Part shown: positions 1 to 12,735 of the stretch, piece by piece
Layout of the letters: each line of letters starts with the position of its first letter
Numbering within the stretch: the stretch's first letter is position 1
Assembly: GCF_011386835.1 (NCBI RefSeq)
Contig: NC_088791.1
Coordinates: 52,409,498-52,473,497, forward strand
DNA length: 64,000 nt
From: Chrysemys picta bellii
Taxonomy: Eukaryota; Chordata; Testudines; Emydidae
Direction: 5' to 3'
Program-made: the position numbers and the translations under genes
Notes under the pieces: model-generated
Database searches by the model: none
What the model saw: the letters and a program-made list of their open reading frames with translations, nothing else
What the model was told of the DNA's origin: nothing

Positions 1-2479
1 TGAATAAAATATTTGTTTGAACCAAAAATGCAAATATCTCCAACTTCAAGCCAGTCTCCTCTCATGATTACTGTTCTACTCTCAACTAGGGAATATAATT
101 CTGGAATATGCTTTTTCTATTCCTTCTAGTCTGAATTCATATCCCTTATTGTGCATTGTTTATTTCCTCCTTAGGGTTGTTATATTTTGAAGTTCTCCTT
201 CTGGAATACTTAAAAAATCAAGATTACTTTCATATGGGGAGAATGTACTTTATTCAGATTCTGTTAAAAAATTTTTGAGAACAGTCCTTTTATTCTAAAT
301 GATCAGAAAACCATGTTCTTTTCAGTTTAGTTGCATTGAAACCGAGGCAGTGCTAACTGCAGTTCTCCAAAGCTGTTTTCCTAACTTAGCTTCATTTCAA
401 TCCATTTTTTAAAAGAGAATAAAAGATATTGGCTTAGATCCTTAGCTAGTGTACATTGGCAGAGCTCCATTGAAAGATATTTCTAAACAAAAGATATGTT
501 TGAGAGTTTTTTCCTTCTCATTTTAATGGTAAGGCTCCAGATAAAGAGAAGATAAAGTTCTTCATTTTTAAAATGTGTCTGTTCCTGTTATTTATTCCTC
601 ACTGGAACTTTTAATTGGAGCCTTCCTGTATCCAATCCCTGTATGTGGAATTCCTTCTCACTTAGAGACTGATCCAAGACGCCTACGAAACAATGTGGCT
701 TGCTAATCCCCACTTTTCATGCTCACAACCTACTAGGGCAATTGGTTGGCTCTCTCTCCATTCCACTCTAACTGGCCACCCCCCTACAGAGATTATCTCA
801 GAAAACACAGGGTGAAATCCTGCCCCTGTTGATGTCTATGGGAGTTTTGCCACTGACTTCAGTGGAGTCAGGATTTTATCTTTTGTGTTTTGGGGCTTGT
901 ACCACTGAAAATAGGTTATATTATATAAATGAACAAGTATACACTATTCAGTATCTGTGGAACTAAATCTGCTGCGCCTGTTCTATCTGTATATATGATT
1001 GGAAAACCTGACATATATTTCTACAGTCTACTCAAATAAAGGATGCAGATGTCATTTCTGAGCTCTATTTTGGAAGGGCCTCTGGAGATTTGTCATAATA
1101 TGGGTCATCTCCACAGCCACAATATTACGTCTGATGGGCAATATGTCAGTAGCAGACGCAATAACAAATATATTTTTCTCTCGAGTCTTGATGGCATATT
1201 GTGATTTATATAGATATTCTAAAATAGTATTTTCAAGATTTTGATCTATGTGCTGAATGCATCACTGTACAAGATACAATTAATGTAGCTGTAAATAATC
1301 CTTAGCTAGTCTTCACACCTTCTCTTTGCTGTGGTCACTTGCTTCAAGAAAGCGCAGAGCGCTAATCTTGAAAACCCTATAGCAAGTATGTGACTGCATT
1401 AGCAGCTCATCATTGGTGTAATATTCAAGTACAGTAGGTTTTACATTTTTCCTTATTTTATTACTATGAAACTGCACTATAATAAATTAAACTGCAGGGC
1501 TTTAGAGGTTTTAGCCTGGAGGAAGTTTATATTGAGTAAGTTAATTTATGTTTAATCATCATCATTTAGTACTTTATTCTGTGCTGGGATCCACATTGTG
1601 TTGCACTGAAAGATGAAATACTCTTTGTATTTCAGGGGCTAGTAATAGTATCTGCCTGAAACTGCCGCTCCATCAGGACACCATAGTTTTCCTGGAAGTA
1701 TTAGGTCAGATATGAATGTCTAAAGTGCCTTAGTCTGTGGTAATCAGTGGGGCAATATTTGACCTGAAAGATTTTAGTCCCATACATCTGTTATCCATAT
1801 GTCTTGTTCACAACTAGCTTATCAAGATCTCACTAGATGGATGTGGTATGTTGCATACATAGTGTCAGAATAATCAATGTAAATGAGCTTCCTCAGATGT
1901 GGGGTCAAAGGGAGCTGCCTGCCCTGCCTGTTATTCTACATATTGTTTAACTAAATCAAAGGTCAAGATACAAAATCATGCACTCAGTAATATCAAATGG
2001 ATTTGACACACACGCTGGCAGAGTTTTTGTCAATAAACGGACGAATGGATTACATTGACATTTTCCCCCTTCCATGGCATTTAAATAATGGATGCTCTTT
2101 TTATGTAATATGTAAGCTAAGTGCAGCATAACACAACTGAGTTAATATATGGTTTTAAAAAGAAGTATTTAGGACACCAGGTATGAGAGAATACAGTGCA
2201 AAGGAAAGTGATAATATTAAAAAAGTAAGAGCATATTATGGCGTGCATCAGGCCTTTCCATTTAAAACAAACCAAAACCAAAAACCCAGCATGACATGTA
2301 TTTCACTTTATTGATTTATGCTACAGCTTGGGTGACATATCACAGCTAATAAGCCAGTTTGTGATGTTCTGCTTATTTAATTGAGAAACAGGACATATGT
2401 CATAAAACGTTGCAAACTTAAGTGCAAAATATTACAATATACTGTATATTGGTCATATGCTAAATATGTTTTTTGGGGG
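1..2479. other. AT-rich non-coding DNA, no gene seen
   Basis: No ORF of note, no splice-flanked exon-like segment and no RNA gene recognised. The only structured piece is the palindromic repeat fragment at 811-880, annotated separately. Confidence 0.6.
811..880. repeat. Palindromic dispersed repeat, copy 1
   Basis: It begins ggtgaaatcctgcccc and ends in a rough reverse complement around cactgacttcagtggagtc. Similar fold-back copies lie at 26814-26882 and 42061-42130, so this is a dispersed short inverted-repeat element. The family is not named with confidence. Confidence 0.45.
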
Positions 2480-2739
2480 CAGGGGTGGCTCTAGCTTTTT
2501 GCCGCCCCAAGCACGGCAGACAGGCTGCCTTTGGCAGCATGCCTGTGGGAGGTCCCCGGTCCGCGGCTTCGGCGTACCCCCTGCCGAATTGCCGCCAAAG
2601 CCGCCGGACCGGCGGACCTCCCGCAGGCATGCCTCCGAATGCAGCCTGACTGCCGCCCTCGCAGGGACCAGCAGGCTGCTCCCCGCGGCTTGCCGCCCCA
2701 AGCACGCGGTTGGAGCGCTGGTGCCTGGAGCCGCCACTG
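2480..2739. mobile_element. hAT-like non-autonomous element (MITE)
   Basis: A sharply GC-rich 260-bp island in AT-rich DNA. It starts CAGGGGTGGCTCTAGC and ends GGAGCCGCCACTG, which are inverted-repeat ends. The flanks tttggggg and ttttgggg suggest an 8-bp TSD, as hAT elements make, but G-runs blur the exact base. The same terminal family recurs at 28383, 30038, 39210, 43882 and 44637. The overlapping ORFs on both strands are composition artefacts. Confidence 0.75.
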
Positions 2740-3110
2740 TTTTGGGGTATACATGTGTTTATAACAAATAAGACATGGGAAATGGGGACAGAGATCACAT
2801 AGATCTTACTTTTTTGACATGCATATGTTGGGACGCCTGTAGTTTTTGGCAAAAAATTACTATTTTCAAATAAAGATGAAAGCAGTTACTTACTAATCTT
2901 GTCTATTGTATGCTGTGCCCTGAAAAGAAATGGCTAAGGAGTTGGTTCTGGATTAAACAGACAGTATGACACGTCTGGTGAATCATACAAAATGCATGGA
3001 TACCTATATTTGGTTGTGCTATGATTACACTGCTCTACAGCCAAAATGCTTCTGAAATAAATGTAGTCAAACTTTACTAATTCTGGGTCACTGAGAATGA
3101 TAATGATGCT

Positions 3111-5483
3111 TAAAATTGTTGATTGGCTCTAGTTTTCAAGATATGCTATTGGGTCAGTATATACGACCCTTGACTTGGGAATGGCGGAGAATAAGTGAGT
3201 TATAAAGGGAAGGGATCTCAATTTAAACCAGAAATGACTAAAATACATCTTTGACTGGATCTATGAATAAATCTATGACTGGGTTTGGACAGTACTTGCT
3301 TTTGAGGCAAAACAATGAATGATGCAATCTGAAGCTGGTATTGCGTCATACATGATATAAATTGCATCATGTTATTCCTAGAAGTCATGGATGATGCAAT
3401 CATAACGAAGCTTATATCACTCTGCTGAACAAATTGCCCTATATCAGCTCTAGAAATCATACAGTGTCGTGCTCTCTTATTTGTCAGTGTTTGATTTTGC
3501 AAAGGGACACGTTTCTGTTTAGCCAAAGTGAGCAGAGATGCCTCATACTTGTGTGAACAGTGCAGATAACTTCTGCTATGTTTGTGGTGAAGTGAGTTTT
3601 GCATCACAAAAGTGCAGTATAACCACTATGGTTAAGAAAGCCTATCACCTTTATTTTGGCTGCAAAATTAGAGATCAGGACAAGAGGTGGGCCCCACACA
3701 TATGCTGCGACACTTGTGCAACAAATCTTCGCCAGTGGTTGAACAGGAAAAGGAAATCTATACCTTTTGCAATGCCAATGATTTGTAGAGAGCCAACAGA
3801 TCATACCAGCAATTGTTACTTCTGCATGGTGCCTCCAGTTGGGAAAGGTGTGTCAAAGAAGAAAAAGTGGACTGTGCATTATCCAAACATTCCATCAGCT
3901 ATACGCCCAGTATCCCACGGAGAAGGACTGCCGGTTCCTGATGCACCAGAATCATTCTCACTTGAGTCAGACGAGGAAGAGGAAGAGGATGAAACTTCTG
4001 GTCCTGAACCATCAATGTCACAGGACCCACATTTTCTCCCATCCTCCTCCTCTGAAGCACACCTCATAACACAAGGTGAACTGAATGACCTTGTCAGGGA
4101 TTTGGAACTACCCAAGAGTAAGGCAGAGCTGTTGGGCTCCAGACTACAGCAGTGGAATCTCCTGGCAGGTGATGTTAGGGTTTCCATGTTCCGTGACCGT
4201 CAAAAGGATCTTGTCCCATTCTTCTTCATGGAAGGTGATCTTGTAGCCTGCAACAACATCGATGATGTGATGGCAGCCCTCAACATCGTTCACGATCCAG
4301 ATGAGTGGAGACTGTTCATTGATTCATCGAAGACGAGTCTTAAAGCTGTTTTACTGCATAATGGCAATGTTTTGCCATCAATTCCAGCTGGTCATGCAGT
4401 CCATATGAAGGAAACCTATGACAACATGAAACAACTTTTGAGGTGCATAAACTATGACCAACATCAGTGGCAGCTTTGTGGCGATTTGAAGGTTGTTGCT
4501 CTCTTGCTTGGTCTGCAGACTGGATACACAAAGTACTGCTGTTTTCTCTGCGAATGGGATAGTCGTGCAAGAGATTCCCACTACATCAAGAAAGATTGGC
4601 CACTCCGACAGTCATTGGAGCCTGGGAGGAAAAGTGTTCAGCATCCACCACTTGTTGAATCAAGGAAGATTTTGTTACCACCCTTACACATCAAGCTGGG
4701 TCTGATGAAGAACTTTGTCAAGGCCATTGACAAAACACAAGCAGCTTTCAAGTACCTCCGTGGAAAATTTCCAAGGTTAAGTGAAGCTAAGATAAAGGAA
4801 GGTGTCTTTGTTGGTCCTCAGATTTGTGAACTGCTTCGAGATGATGCATTTGACCATGCACTGTGTGGCAAGGAAAAGACGGCATGGAAAGCCTTCCAGT
4901 TAGAGGCAATAAATTTTCTCTGAAACAACAAGGCAGACAACTACAGGTTGTTGGTGGAAAACCTCAAGGCATACAAAAGCCTTGGTTGCAACATGTCACT
5001 AAAGATACATTTTTTGCACTCTCATCTAGATTGTTTTCCACCGAACTGCGGAGCAGTGAGCAACGAGCACGGTGAGCAATTTCACCAGGACATTGCAACA
5101 ATGGAGAAACGCTATCAGGGCAAATGGAGCCCATCAATGCTTGCAGACTATTGCTGGACAGTGACAAGAGATGCTCCATTTAATGAATACAAGAGACAAG
5201 CCAAGAAGCGCCGAGTAGACACTGAATAGGACTAAACTATGTACATAATAGTTTTTTGCCTTTTGTTTCATAGTAAATTTTATTTATATAACCCTTTTGC
5301 AGATTTTTAAAGTGTTACATAAACAGGACAGGTGAAATATTATCATGTAAAGCAACCATAAACACATGAAAAGACCTAGGTTTCCAATTTATGATTAAAA
5401 CTCTACTATCTACACAATATACATAGACATAAAATGTAAAAACTTAAATATCTTAGAAACAGTAGCCAATCAGTTGTTTTAAT
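3111..5483 (+). mobile_element. Candidate DNA transposon around a transposase-like gene
   Basis: The 5' side (3111-3144) reads taaaattgttgattggctct and onward. The 3' side (5448-5483) contains a diverged reverse complement centred on agccaatcagttgttttaa. The two lie about 400 and 220 bases outside the ORF at 3538-5229, which suits terminal or subterminal inverted repeats of a class II element. True ends and a target-site duplication were not resolved, so the bounds are the inner visible repeat only. Confidence 0.5.
3538..5229 (+). pseudogene. Transposase-like zinc-cluster protein with one in-frame stop
   Basis: The frame runs from ATG at 3538 to TAG at 5227-5229 (about 563 codons), interrupted only by TGA at 4921-4923 (codon 462). 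Visible parts, in order: an N-terminal Cys cluster (CYVC at residues 13-16, CCDTC near 56-60, CYFC near 93-96); an acidic SDEEEEEDE stretch near 142-152; a probable RNase H-fold core with Asp262 (FIDSSK) and Asp316 (CGDLK); a Cys pair in CCFLCEW; and, after the stop, SNEHGEQFHQD around Glu510 followed by KRYQGKWSP. I remember near-identical 'uncharacterized' proteins in arthropods, fish and other animals with the same HIKLGLMKNFVKA and KWSP blocks, which points to a widely mobile element gene. I cannot name its superfamily, and the catalytic assignment is inference. A single nonsense change and no frameshift imply a fairly young copy. Confidence 0.7.
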
Positions 5484-5719
5484 TGTCATATTTGAATTCA
5501 GCACATCAAAATACATAATAAATAGCACATTTTATCTCTGAAGCAGACGACTTCTCAAATTGTAGACCAGTGTTATGGGTAAAATATTGACCCTGTTTGC
5601 CATATATCTGGTTATGAAAATCCCACTTCAAGGCAAGTCTGCACCCACAACTCTGCTAAAACAAGCAGAGTAATGGACGATACTGGGAATCACAGTGTTA
5701 GAGATGATTCTAGGTCATT

Positions 5720-5920
5720 TAGGCCATCCACCTCCAATGCCGAAATTTTCTACTGATTTGTCTAGTTGAGTTTTCTAGTCCTTTGTGATGGGGCTTCCGT
5801 CATTTCCCTAGGAAGAATTGCATAATGTAATAAATCTTCCCATCGGGAAGCTTTTTCGAGATCTGACTAGATGATCACAGTGGTCCCTTTTGGCTTTATA
5901 ATCTGTGTATTCTATTCAGC
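5720..5920 (+). repeat. CR1 LINE 3'-end fragment
   Basis: Contains the phrase gatctgactagatgatcaca followed by gtggtcccttttggcttta, which is the familiar CR1 3' tail in amniotes. It is short and diverged with no coding sequence. Confidence 0.6.
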
Positions 5921-6479
5921 CTAAATTTTCACTTAATTTTGTCATATTATTTGTTCTAATGTACATATTTTTGTTATTTATTATTACACCCTTCTTATGC
6001 AGGTGGAAACTAATCTCTTCCATCCCTCTCTGTCACTTGCTGCTTCTATCTGCTTTGTGGTGTTAAGATTGACTGTACCGCCTTCCCTGCTAAAAGTTCT
6101 TCATAAAGTTTCTTTTGGGCATCCTTTTTTTTTTTTCATGCCAGTTGGTTTCCACTTGACAGCTTCATGTGGGAGTCTGTGTGTTGGCATGTAGAGTACA
6201 TGCCCCAACACTTTCTTCTAATTCTAGTGGAGACAAGAGGCTGGGTAGTGAGTTCTCTGATCTGTTACTTGGTGATAGTCTTTCCAACAAATGCCCAGGC
6301 ACTTACTTTCAAAGGCTTAATAGATCTCCAGCTATATGTAAGCACTGAAATTACATTTGACTTGAAAATTATGTTCTATTGTGGTGCTGTATATCTTTGA
6401 TTCCCATACGTTGTTGAGTTTACTGAGTGCTGTGGATATCTTTATTTTTCATGTCACTTCTTTTTTTTAAGATTTCCAT
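5921..6479. other. Non-coding, no gene seen
   Basis: AT-rich with a poly-T run near 6125-6138. No domain-bearing ORF or recognised repeat. Confidence 0.5.
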
Positions 6480-7725
6480 TGGCCAGTATGGGACTGGGAG
6501 TCAGTTGTCTGGGGAGGGAAAACACTGAGATTGGATGAGGACCTGGGAGGAGGGAAGGAGACTGGGATTGGCTGTACAAGGCACTAAGAACAATTGAGGA
6601 GAGCTAGAGTGTGGTGGGGATGGGACGGGAGGGGTCTGAGATGTAACTGAAGTATACAGCAAGAACTAGGATTGTCTGGGCAAAGAGACTGGGACAAGGA
6701 CCCAGGGATGCAGGAGACTTGGACAAGAACTGGTGAGACTGAGATTGGATGAGGAGCCCAAGGAGGGAGACTGGGACTAGGAGCCAGTGGCAGCGGGAGA
6801 GAGAGAGACATTGGACAAAGAGTCAAGAGGTGATGTGATTGGGTGGACTAGGCCCATAGGCCCCCTACTAGAGGCCTCAGGGTCTTGCCACACCCATCCC
6901 AGGAAAGCAGCAGTGGAGCCAAGTCCTCCAAGTGGCCTAGAGCGACTGTTCAGGAAAGCAGCCACTCAGAGGGTTGCAGGCTAGGCTAAAAGGAGCTGCA
7001 GTGTAGACCAGAGTCAGTTCCTTGCTGGAGCCAGAGGAGTGCAGCTGGTATTCCTGGCTGGCCAAAGGGAACTGCAGCACCACGGACAGCTCAGTGCTGG
7101 TAGGGCTTGGGGGAGCAAGAAAGGGCTCCTAGCTGGCTACTGGGCCTGAAAATAGAAGAGCCCTGAAGTAAGGATGAAGCATTGGTGAAGGCTGGGGCTA
7201 TGGGGAAGTGGCCCAGGGAACTGAAAGCAGTTTAGTTAAAGGGGCATGGCATCATGTGGCTGCTATTCTTAGAGTGCCTGGGCTGGGACTTGGAGCATTG
7301 GGCAGGCCTGGGTCCTCCCCTTCCCTGATAGGCCACTGGGGAATTAGCCCACAGTTGGACAGCGAGAAACTGCTAGAAGGGGTTTAAACTGAGAGAAGTA
7401 CAGACACATCCAACCAGAATGGGGTGCTTGTGAGAGGTGGGTGCCATGCTGTTACTGGGGGGAAACTCTGAGTGGGTAAAGAAACTGGGACTAGTTGCGG
7501 GGGGCGAAGGAGAGACTGGGAGTCTGAATGGGGTGAGTAAAAGGCTTGGACTGGGATCAGAAGCCTGAGGACTGGAGACTGGAACTGAGTAGGCAAGGAA
7601 AATGGAACTGAGACAACAAGCTGGGATGGGAAGAAACAGGACTGTAAAGGGGTCAGTTTGCGGAGGATGTGGCAGAAGGGGTCAAGTTTGGGAGGAATAG
7701 GCAAGAGTGTGACCACTGGAAACAT
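6480..7725. repeat. Purine-rich degenerate repeat block
   Basis: The plus strand is strongly G/A-rich and repeats variants of gagactgggattggatgagg at 6485-6790 and again at 7480-7700, flanking a G-rich centre. It looks like a degenerate minisatellite or part of an unassigned dispersed repeat. ORFs here on both strands are low-complexity and not convincing. Confidence 0.5.
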
Positions 7726-7739
7726 TTTCTGTTCAACTG

Positions 7740-9190
7740 TTACATGATGACGACATTAAGAATTAATTTGAATTAGTTTCTGTTGAGAATGAGACTTACT
7801 TAAGCAAAATTGGGCATTTGTAGTTTGGTTTTGACAAATATTTTATTCCAACATTTTGGGTTGGCATATAGTCATCTGGTTTACAAATATTCAATCTACA
7901 GTATGTAGCAACAGAAGGATTAAAGCCCTGGACTTCTCTCTGTGGTACTTATGTGCATTTCATTGTCATGAAACATGAAAAGGCCATGTAGAGCTCAATT
8001 TTTTCAAAAGTGCCTAAGTGACTTAGGTGCACTGAGATTTCTAATATACACCTGTACAACTGAAAAAATTGAATGAACAAGGACAATGTGCTTTAGTCCT
8101 TTAAAAAAACTTATTTTCCTGTACCATGACCAATTCCCCATACGGTTCCAATCCACCTGTAGTAAAAAGTGTAATAAGTTGTCAGTGTTGTCTGCAGTAG
8201 TGAATAAGCACTTAAGGGCATGCTGGTTGAAGACAAGACACAGAACTTTAATTAATTGCATGAGTGTTCAGCTCAGTTTGAGTTTGCTCTATGTCCTGGA
8301 AATATTTACTTCATTGGGCATGCTCAGATGCTTAACACATTTATAGAGGGCTAGATGTTTGAAGGTATTTAGACACCTAAAGACGTCTAGTGGATTTTCA
8401 ATCAGAGTAGGTGCTTAAACACCTGTAGAAATCTGTCCTATAGTCTCCTATACTAATAGCATTATATTAGCAAATGGATGCCTATCTTTACAATGACATT
8501 TTATATTGTTTTCAATAGCCAAAAACTTGTGATCCAGCCACTCTGTGTTCCTCTCTATAAAGGGCACATTTTGTTCCACTTTTTTATCATTTAAAAACAC
8601 AGAGCAGAGAATGTGACTTACTCCTGAGGATAAATTAATTCAAAAGCTTGTCCCACTCCTCCCCATCAGTGGTTTTACTAGGCTTAATAAGCTATGAGAT
8701 CCTTTAGGCTTCATAAGATGAGCAGTTGGATGAATTAAGCAATGTCAGATTAAAAATGCAATCTTGATGTATAATAGGCTTAGCTGACTTTGATTTAATG
8801 GCTATAAAAGGGTCTTCTTGGAGTCTATAATGGACTCGGTCTAATGGACTAGTGGTTCTGAAAAAGCCAATACATGATTTTCCGTACAAAATGGAGACTA
8901 TAGGACATAAATCTGAGGGCTACAAGCCAAACTTGAACTCAATGCTCAAATCCTAGTAGGAAAATTCTAATTTATATATAAATTAATTTCATGATTATCT
9001 CATGATTTTTGAATGCTTGTGGTTGGCAATTCTGATGCTGGCAGCTATGGGGAGAGCTCTCATACAGACCTCAGCTGCAGTTCACTGATTCAAACTTCTT
9101 ATCTATTCCAACAGTACTTAGCTCAAACCCCCTCCCCCCCCAATACATAAGTGGCAGCGTGCAGCTACTGTTAGAAGCCCAAGCAGCGAG
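7740..9190. other. Non-coding, no gene seen
   Basis: Unique-looking AT-rich DNA. The short ORFs at 8004-8346 overlap on both strands and show no domain. Confidence 0.5.
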
Positions 9191-9192
9191 CA

Positions 9193-9272
9193 TTGGCCAC
9201 TGTCAGATGACAGGATACTGTATTGGGCTGGATGGACCTTTGGTCTGACCTAGTATGGCTGTTCTTATGTTC
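9193..9272 (+). repeat. CR1 LINE 3' terminus
   Basis: Contains gatgacaggatactg, then gggctggatggacctttggt and gttcttatgttc, the standard amniote CR1 3' end in plus orientation. Only the last 80 or so bases are present, as expected for severe 5' truncation. Confidence 0.75.
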
Positions 9273-10134
9273 ACCTGTGCCCAGTAGAATCATGATTCAA
9301 CCCAACCATGATCACATTTTTTGGAATAGTTTGTTCTCATGAATGTTTGGGGCAGAGATTTATGGATAAAATCATTCATGCACAGATCATCATGTTCCTG
9401 ATTTGCTTGTGAACAGGTGTGCTCACTCCAAGATCTTTCTTAGCCATCTTATATATATAGGCCTTGTGTTAGAGCAGAGCAGTGTGCCTATGATGCTAAA
9501 ACAATCTTCTGAGTGATCACTCAGTCAGAAGAGCAGGGAGGAAGAAATAGGGCAGCAGAATCAGAAAGGTTTCTGACCTTCAGATGCTTGTTCCAGCGTT
9601 AGAATACAGAGCCAACGTGCCTGCAGTGTGGTTGTACCTTTAGGTCTGGGTCAGAATGGAAATCAGTGCCTGGGAACAACCATGATTCTCTAAACAGTAC
9701 AAGGTTACGTAGACAATCCCATGGTCATGTGGTCACCCGCTAGTTCTAAGTCTGAGAAGAGGCATCGACTTTGCCACCATCACCAGGGAAAAATGGTTGG
9801 AAGAGGCCAGCAAGCAGTATTGCTAGTCACAGAGAGTCTGCACAGCAACACCCACAGCAGTTACTGTAGTCGATGGGACAAAAGAGAATGGAATATACAA
9901 TCTATTATACAGCCAATACATTTGGCCTCTCTTTCTTCAGGAGGAAGGATCCCAGCTGTTCTAAAATCTTCAGTCCATGAACATAAGCATGTCTTCTTTA
10001 TGCATGAGCATAAAAGACAAAATGTAAAGTGTTTGAACATTTCCTAGGCCTGCTTATCTCTTGCTGTGCCTCTCTCCTTAGAGATGCAATAAACCAGTTA
10101 TTTTGTCAGGCCCTGTCCCTGTTTTATAAATATT
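9273..10134. other. Non-coding, no gene seen
   Basis: The 108-codon ORF at 9721-10047 has no recognisable motif and no exon-like boundaries. Treated as chance. Confidence 0.5.
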
Positions 10135-10440
10135 AGGTCATCTAATCAGACCAATGGACCATCTACCCCAGTCTCTGATGCTGGCCAGTACCAGAGCTTC
10201 ATGGGGAAGTGTACAAAACAGGGCAATTTGGAGAGATTCACCCATCTTCCCTTCCTGGGTTCTGGCAGTGAAGTTTAGGGTTGCCTAGAGCATGGGGTTA
10301 CATTCCTGATCAACTTGGCTAATAGCCATTAATGGACCTATCCTCCATGAAATTACCGAAGTCTTTTTTGAACCCAGTTATATTTCTGGCCATCAAAACA
10401 TCTTATGGCAATGAACTCCATAGGTTAATTGTGGAAACCA
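10135..10440 (-). repeat. CR1 LINE 3'-region fragment, antisense
   Basis: Begins with the reverse complement of the CR1 tail (cagaccaatggaccatctac) and continues into the usual CR1 3' region, including ggcaatgaactccataggtt. Minus orientation, non-coding. Confidence 0.7.
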
Positions 10441-11618
10441 AGCCATGTGATTTTTAGATGACCAGTCACACAGTTGAAATAGTAAATTCCAAATATTGAC
10501 TGCTCAGAGGTATTTTGCCCCATGCAGAGGACCAGTACAAGGCCTATACATTTTTGTGTTATTACTAATAATAATACTTACACATGAAACAATGAATGTC
10601 AGAGGGAAGAAGGTAGAGTTCGTGGGAATAGGTTGAAGGGAGCTGCATGCTCAGACTGTAGCACTGGACTTCATTTAGATGGAGCCACTAGAAAAATCTG
10701 CTCATATTGCCCTGGACTCTGTTGAAGAGGGGAGGAGGGAAAGCTCTGCTTGATAATAATCACAATAATACATAGCAGTGTACATAGGAAAAAGACACTC
10801 TGCACGTTGAACTGAATGCCTAACTGAACATGCAGTTCCATCCTGTCCCTTTGTTCAGTAACCTCTCTCTTTTGTGCTATGTTAATGGCTTCTGATAATT
10901 CTGTGCTTCCCACAAATCTCACCCCTTCTTTCACATAAACAATAGCCTTTAAAACAAAAAACAAGTAGCAAGGAAAATACCTATTTTTTTTTAAATAATT
11001 GCTTTCCTAATGCTGGATAATGAAAATTAATTAAAATAAAATATGAAATTTTTCCTTTAGACATCATAATTATGTAATGTTAGCCTCTGAAGCATATGAA
11101 GAGAAAAAATAACTTGTTGCATGAATTCTCCATTTAATTTTTTTCCCATCTGTTTTACTAATCTTCATTCCATGGTTATCACCATGGTAGAATATCATTA
11201 TTAGAATGACACTTTACCCTGCAGTAACTTTTTATTTAATATGTTGTTTTGCTGCTTTTTTTCCCCATTTGTCTCTTGAGTTTCAAAAATCCAATCTATC
11301 CTTTGGTAATGTGATCTGTGGGAAATGGAGAACAAAGCACTACAAACACAGTGCTTTTAAATAAATTGTAATTAATTACATGTGCAAATACATTGACTAA
11401 GTTTGGGTTTGCAATTAGATAACTAATTATGTTGAAAATGGCATTGCATGCTTAAACAGATGCCTGTGCCTCTGGTCTATCCTGTTCTTTCTAGTTTGTT
11501 GTTTAAGTATGCAATCATTTCTTTGCTATTAGGTGCCACCTGTTCAGGCAGCCCATCAAATACTGCACAGAAGTGAGGATGAATGTATTACTACAGCACT
11601 TCTAAAAATGACTTTATT
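10441..11618. other. Non-coding, no gene seen
   Basis: AT-rich. The minus ORF at 10671-10964 has no identifiable domain. Nothing else recognised. Confidence 0.5.
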
Positions 11619-12735
11619 CCGGGGGGAATTCTGTGCCACTGCGCATGCGCAAATTTGTGTCCCCCGCAGATTTCTTTGTTTCCCCACAGAAAAATGACTT
11701 TCTGATGGGGAAGCAAAGGGAAGCCACAAAAGCCATCATGCGACCCGCCCCAGCAGTATATTTCGGGTGCCCAGGACAACCAGCCAAGAGGCAAATCACT
11801 GTGGAGTGGAGCGGGACTGGGGAAGACACAGCTGGTGGCTCCTACCCTTTGCCGGGCTCAGCTGCTACTCCCGGCTGGGCTGGGGAGGATGGGACTTCCT
11901 CTTCTCTTTCACGGCATCCGTGGCCAGGTCATACCCACCCCCAGATTTCTCCCCCAGCTATAGGAAACTCTGCAAACTTCCCCCTCCCTTCAGTGCTTCC
12001 TGCACCCGTCGCTCCTCAGCTGCAGGGGAAGGGATCGCTGCTCCCCTATCTGTCCAACTTGCATGCATCCAGACCCCCTCATATGCAGACCCTCCTTCTG
12101 TGCCTCACCCTCCCCCACACCCAAAGCCCCCCCGCTCCTGGACCACCCTGATGAGCCATCAGCAACTGGATCCCCACCCTATGGAGCCCCAACCAGCTGC
12201 ACCTGGATCCCAACCCCACTGAACCCCACTCCCCCAGCATCTGGACTCCCCCACAGCCCCCCACATCCCCCTGCTGAGCTCTATTCCCCCACACTCAGCC
12301 CCCCTCCCCCGCTGAGCACCAACCACATTTACCTGGACCCCCCTGCAGACTCCCATTACCATTGCACCCAGAACCCCCCAACAAGCCCCTGGGCATCCAG
12401 ATCCCTCCCCCACCACAGAACTCTCTTAACCCACACCAAGCCCCTCCACACACAGATCCTGCCTTGCTGAGCCTGCCTACTCACACCTGGTGCACCTGGC
12501 ATGGAGGGGCAGGGCTCTGGGGTGTTCCTGGGGCAGGCCCAGTCCTTGCGCTGTGTCAGAGTTGGATGCAGCCTCACCACTGAGTCTGTGTCCCAGGGTG
12601 GAGGGGAAGCTGCACAGTGATATCCCACCTCTGTGCAGCCAGTGGCCTGCTCCCCAGTGCCAGGCTGGAGCCTCCACATTTATTTGACAAATACAGTTTG
12701 CAGAATTTTTAATTTTTTGGCACAGAATGCCCTCA
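11619..12735. mobile_element. TIR-flanked GC-rich element, about 1.1 kb
   Basis: The left end carries ggggggaattctgtgcca and the right end tggcacagaatgccctc, which are reverse complements of each other. The interior is C-rich on the plus strand from 11900 to 12480. This fits a non-autonomous cut-and-paste element. No target-site duplication was found, so the superfamily is open. The proline- and glycine-rich ORFs inside are composition artefacts. Confidence 0.55.

Noticed and set aside
2453..2852. Cluster of overlapping ORFs on both strands
   Set aside because: All lie in the GC-rich hAT MITE at 2480-2739; stop codons are rare there because of composition, and no domain is present.
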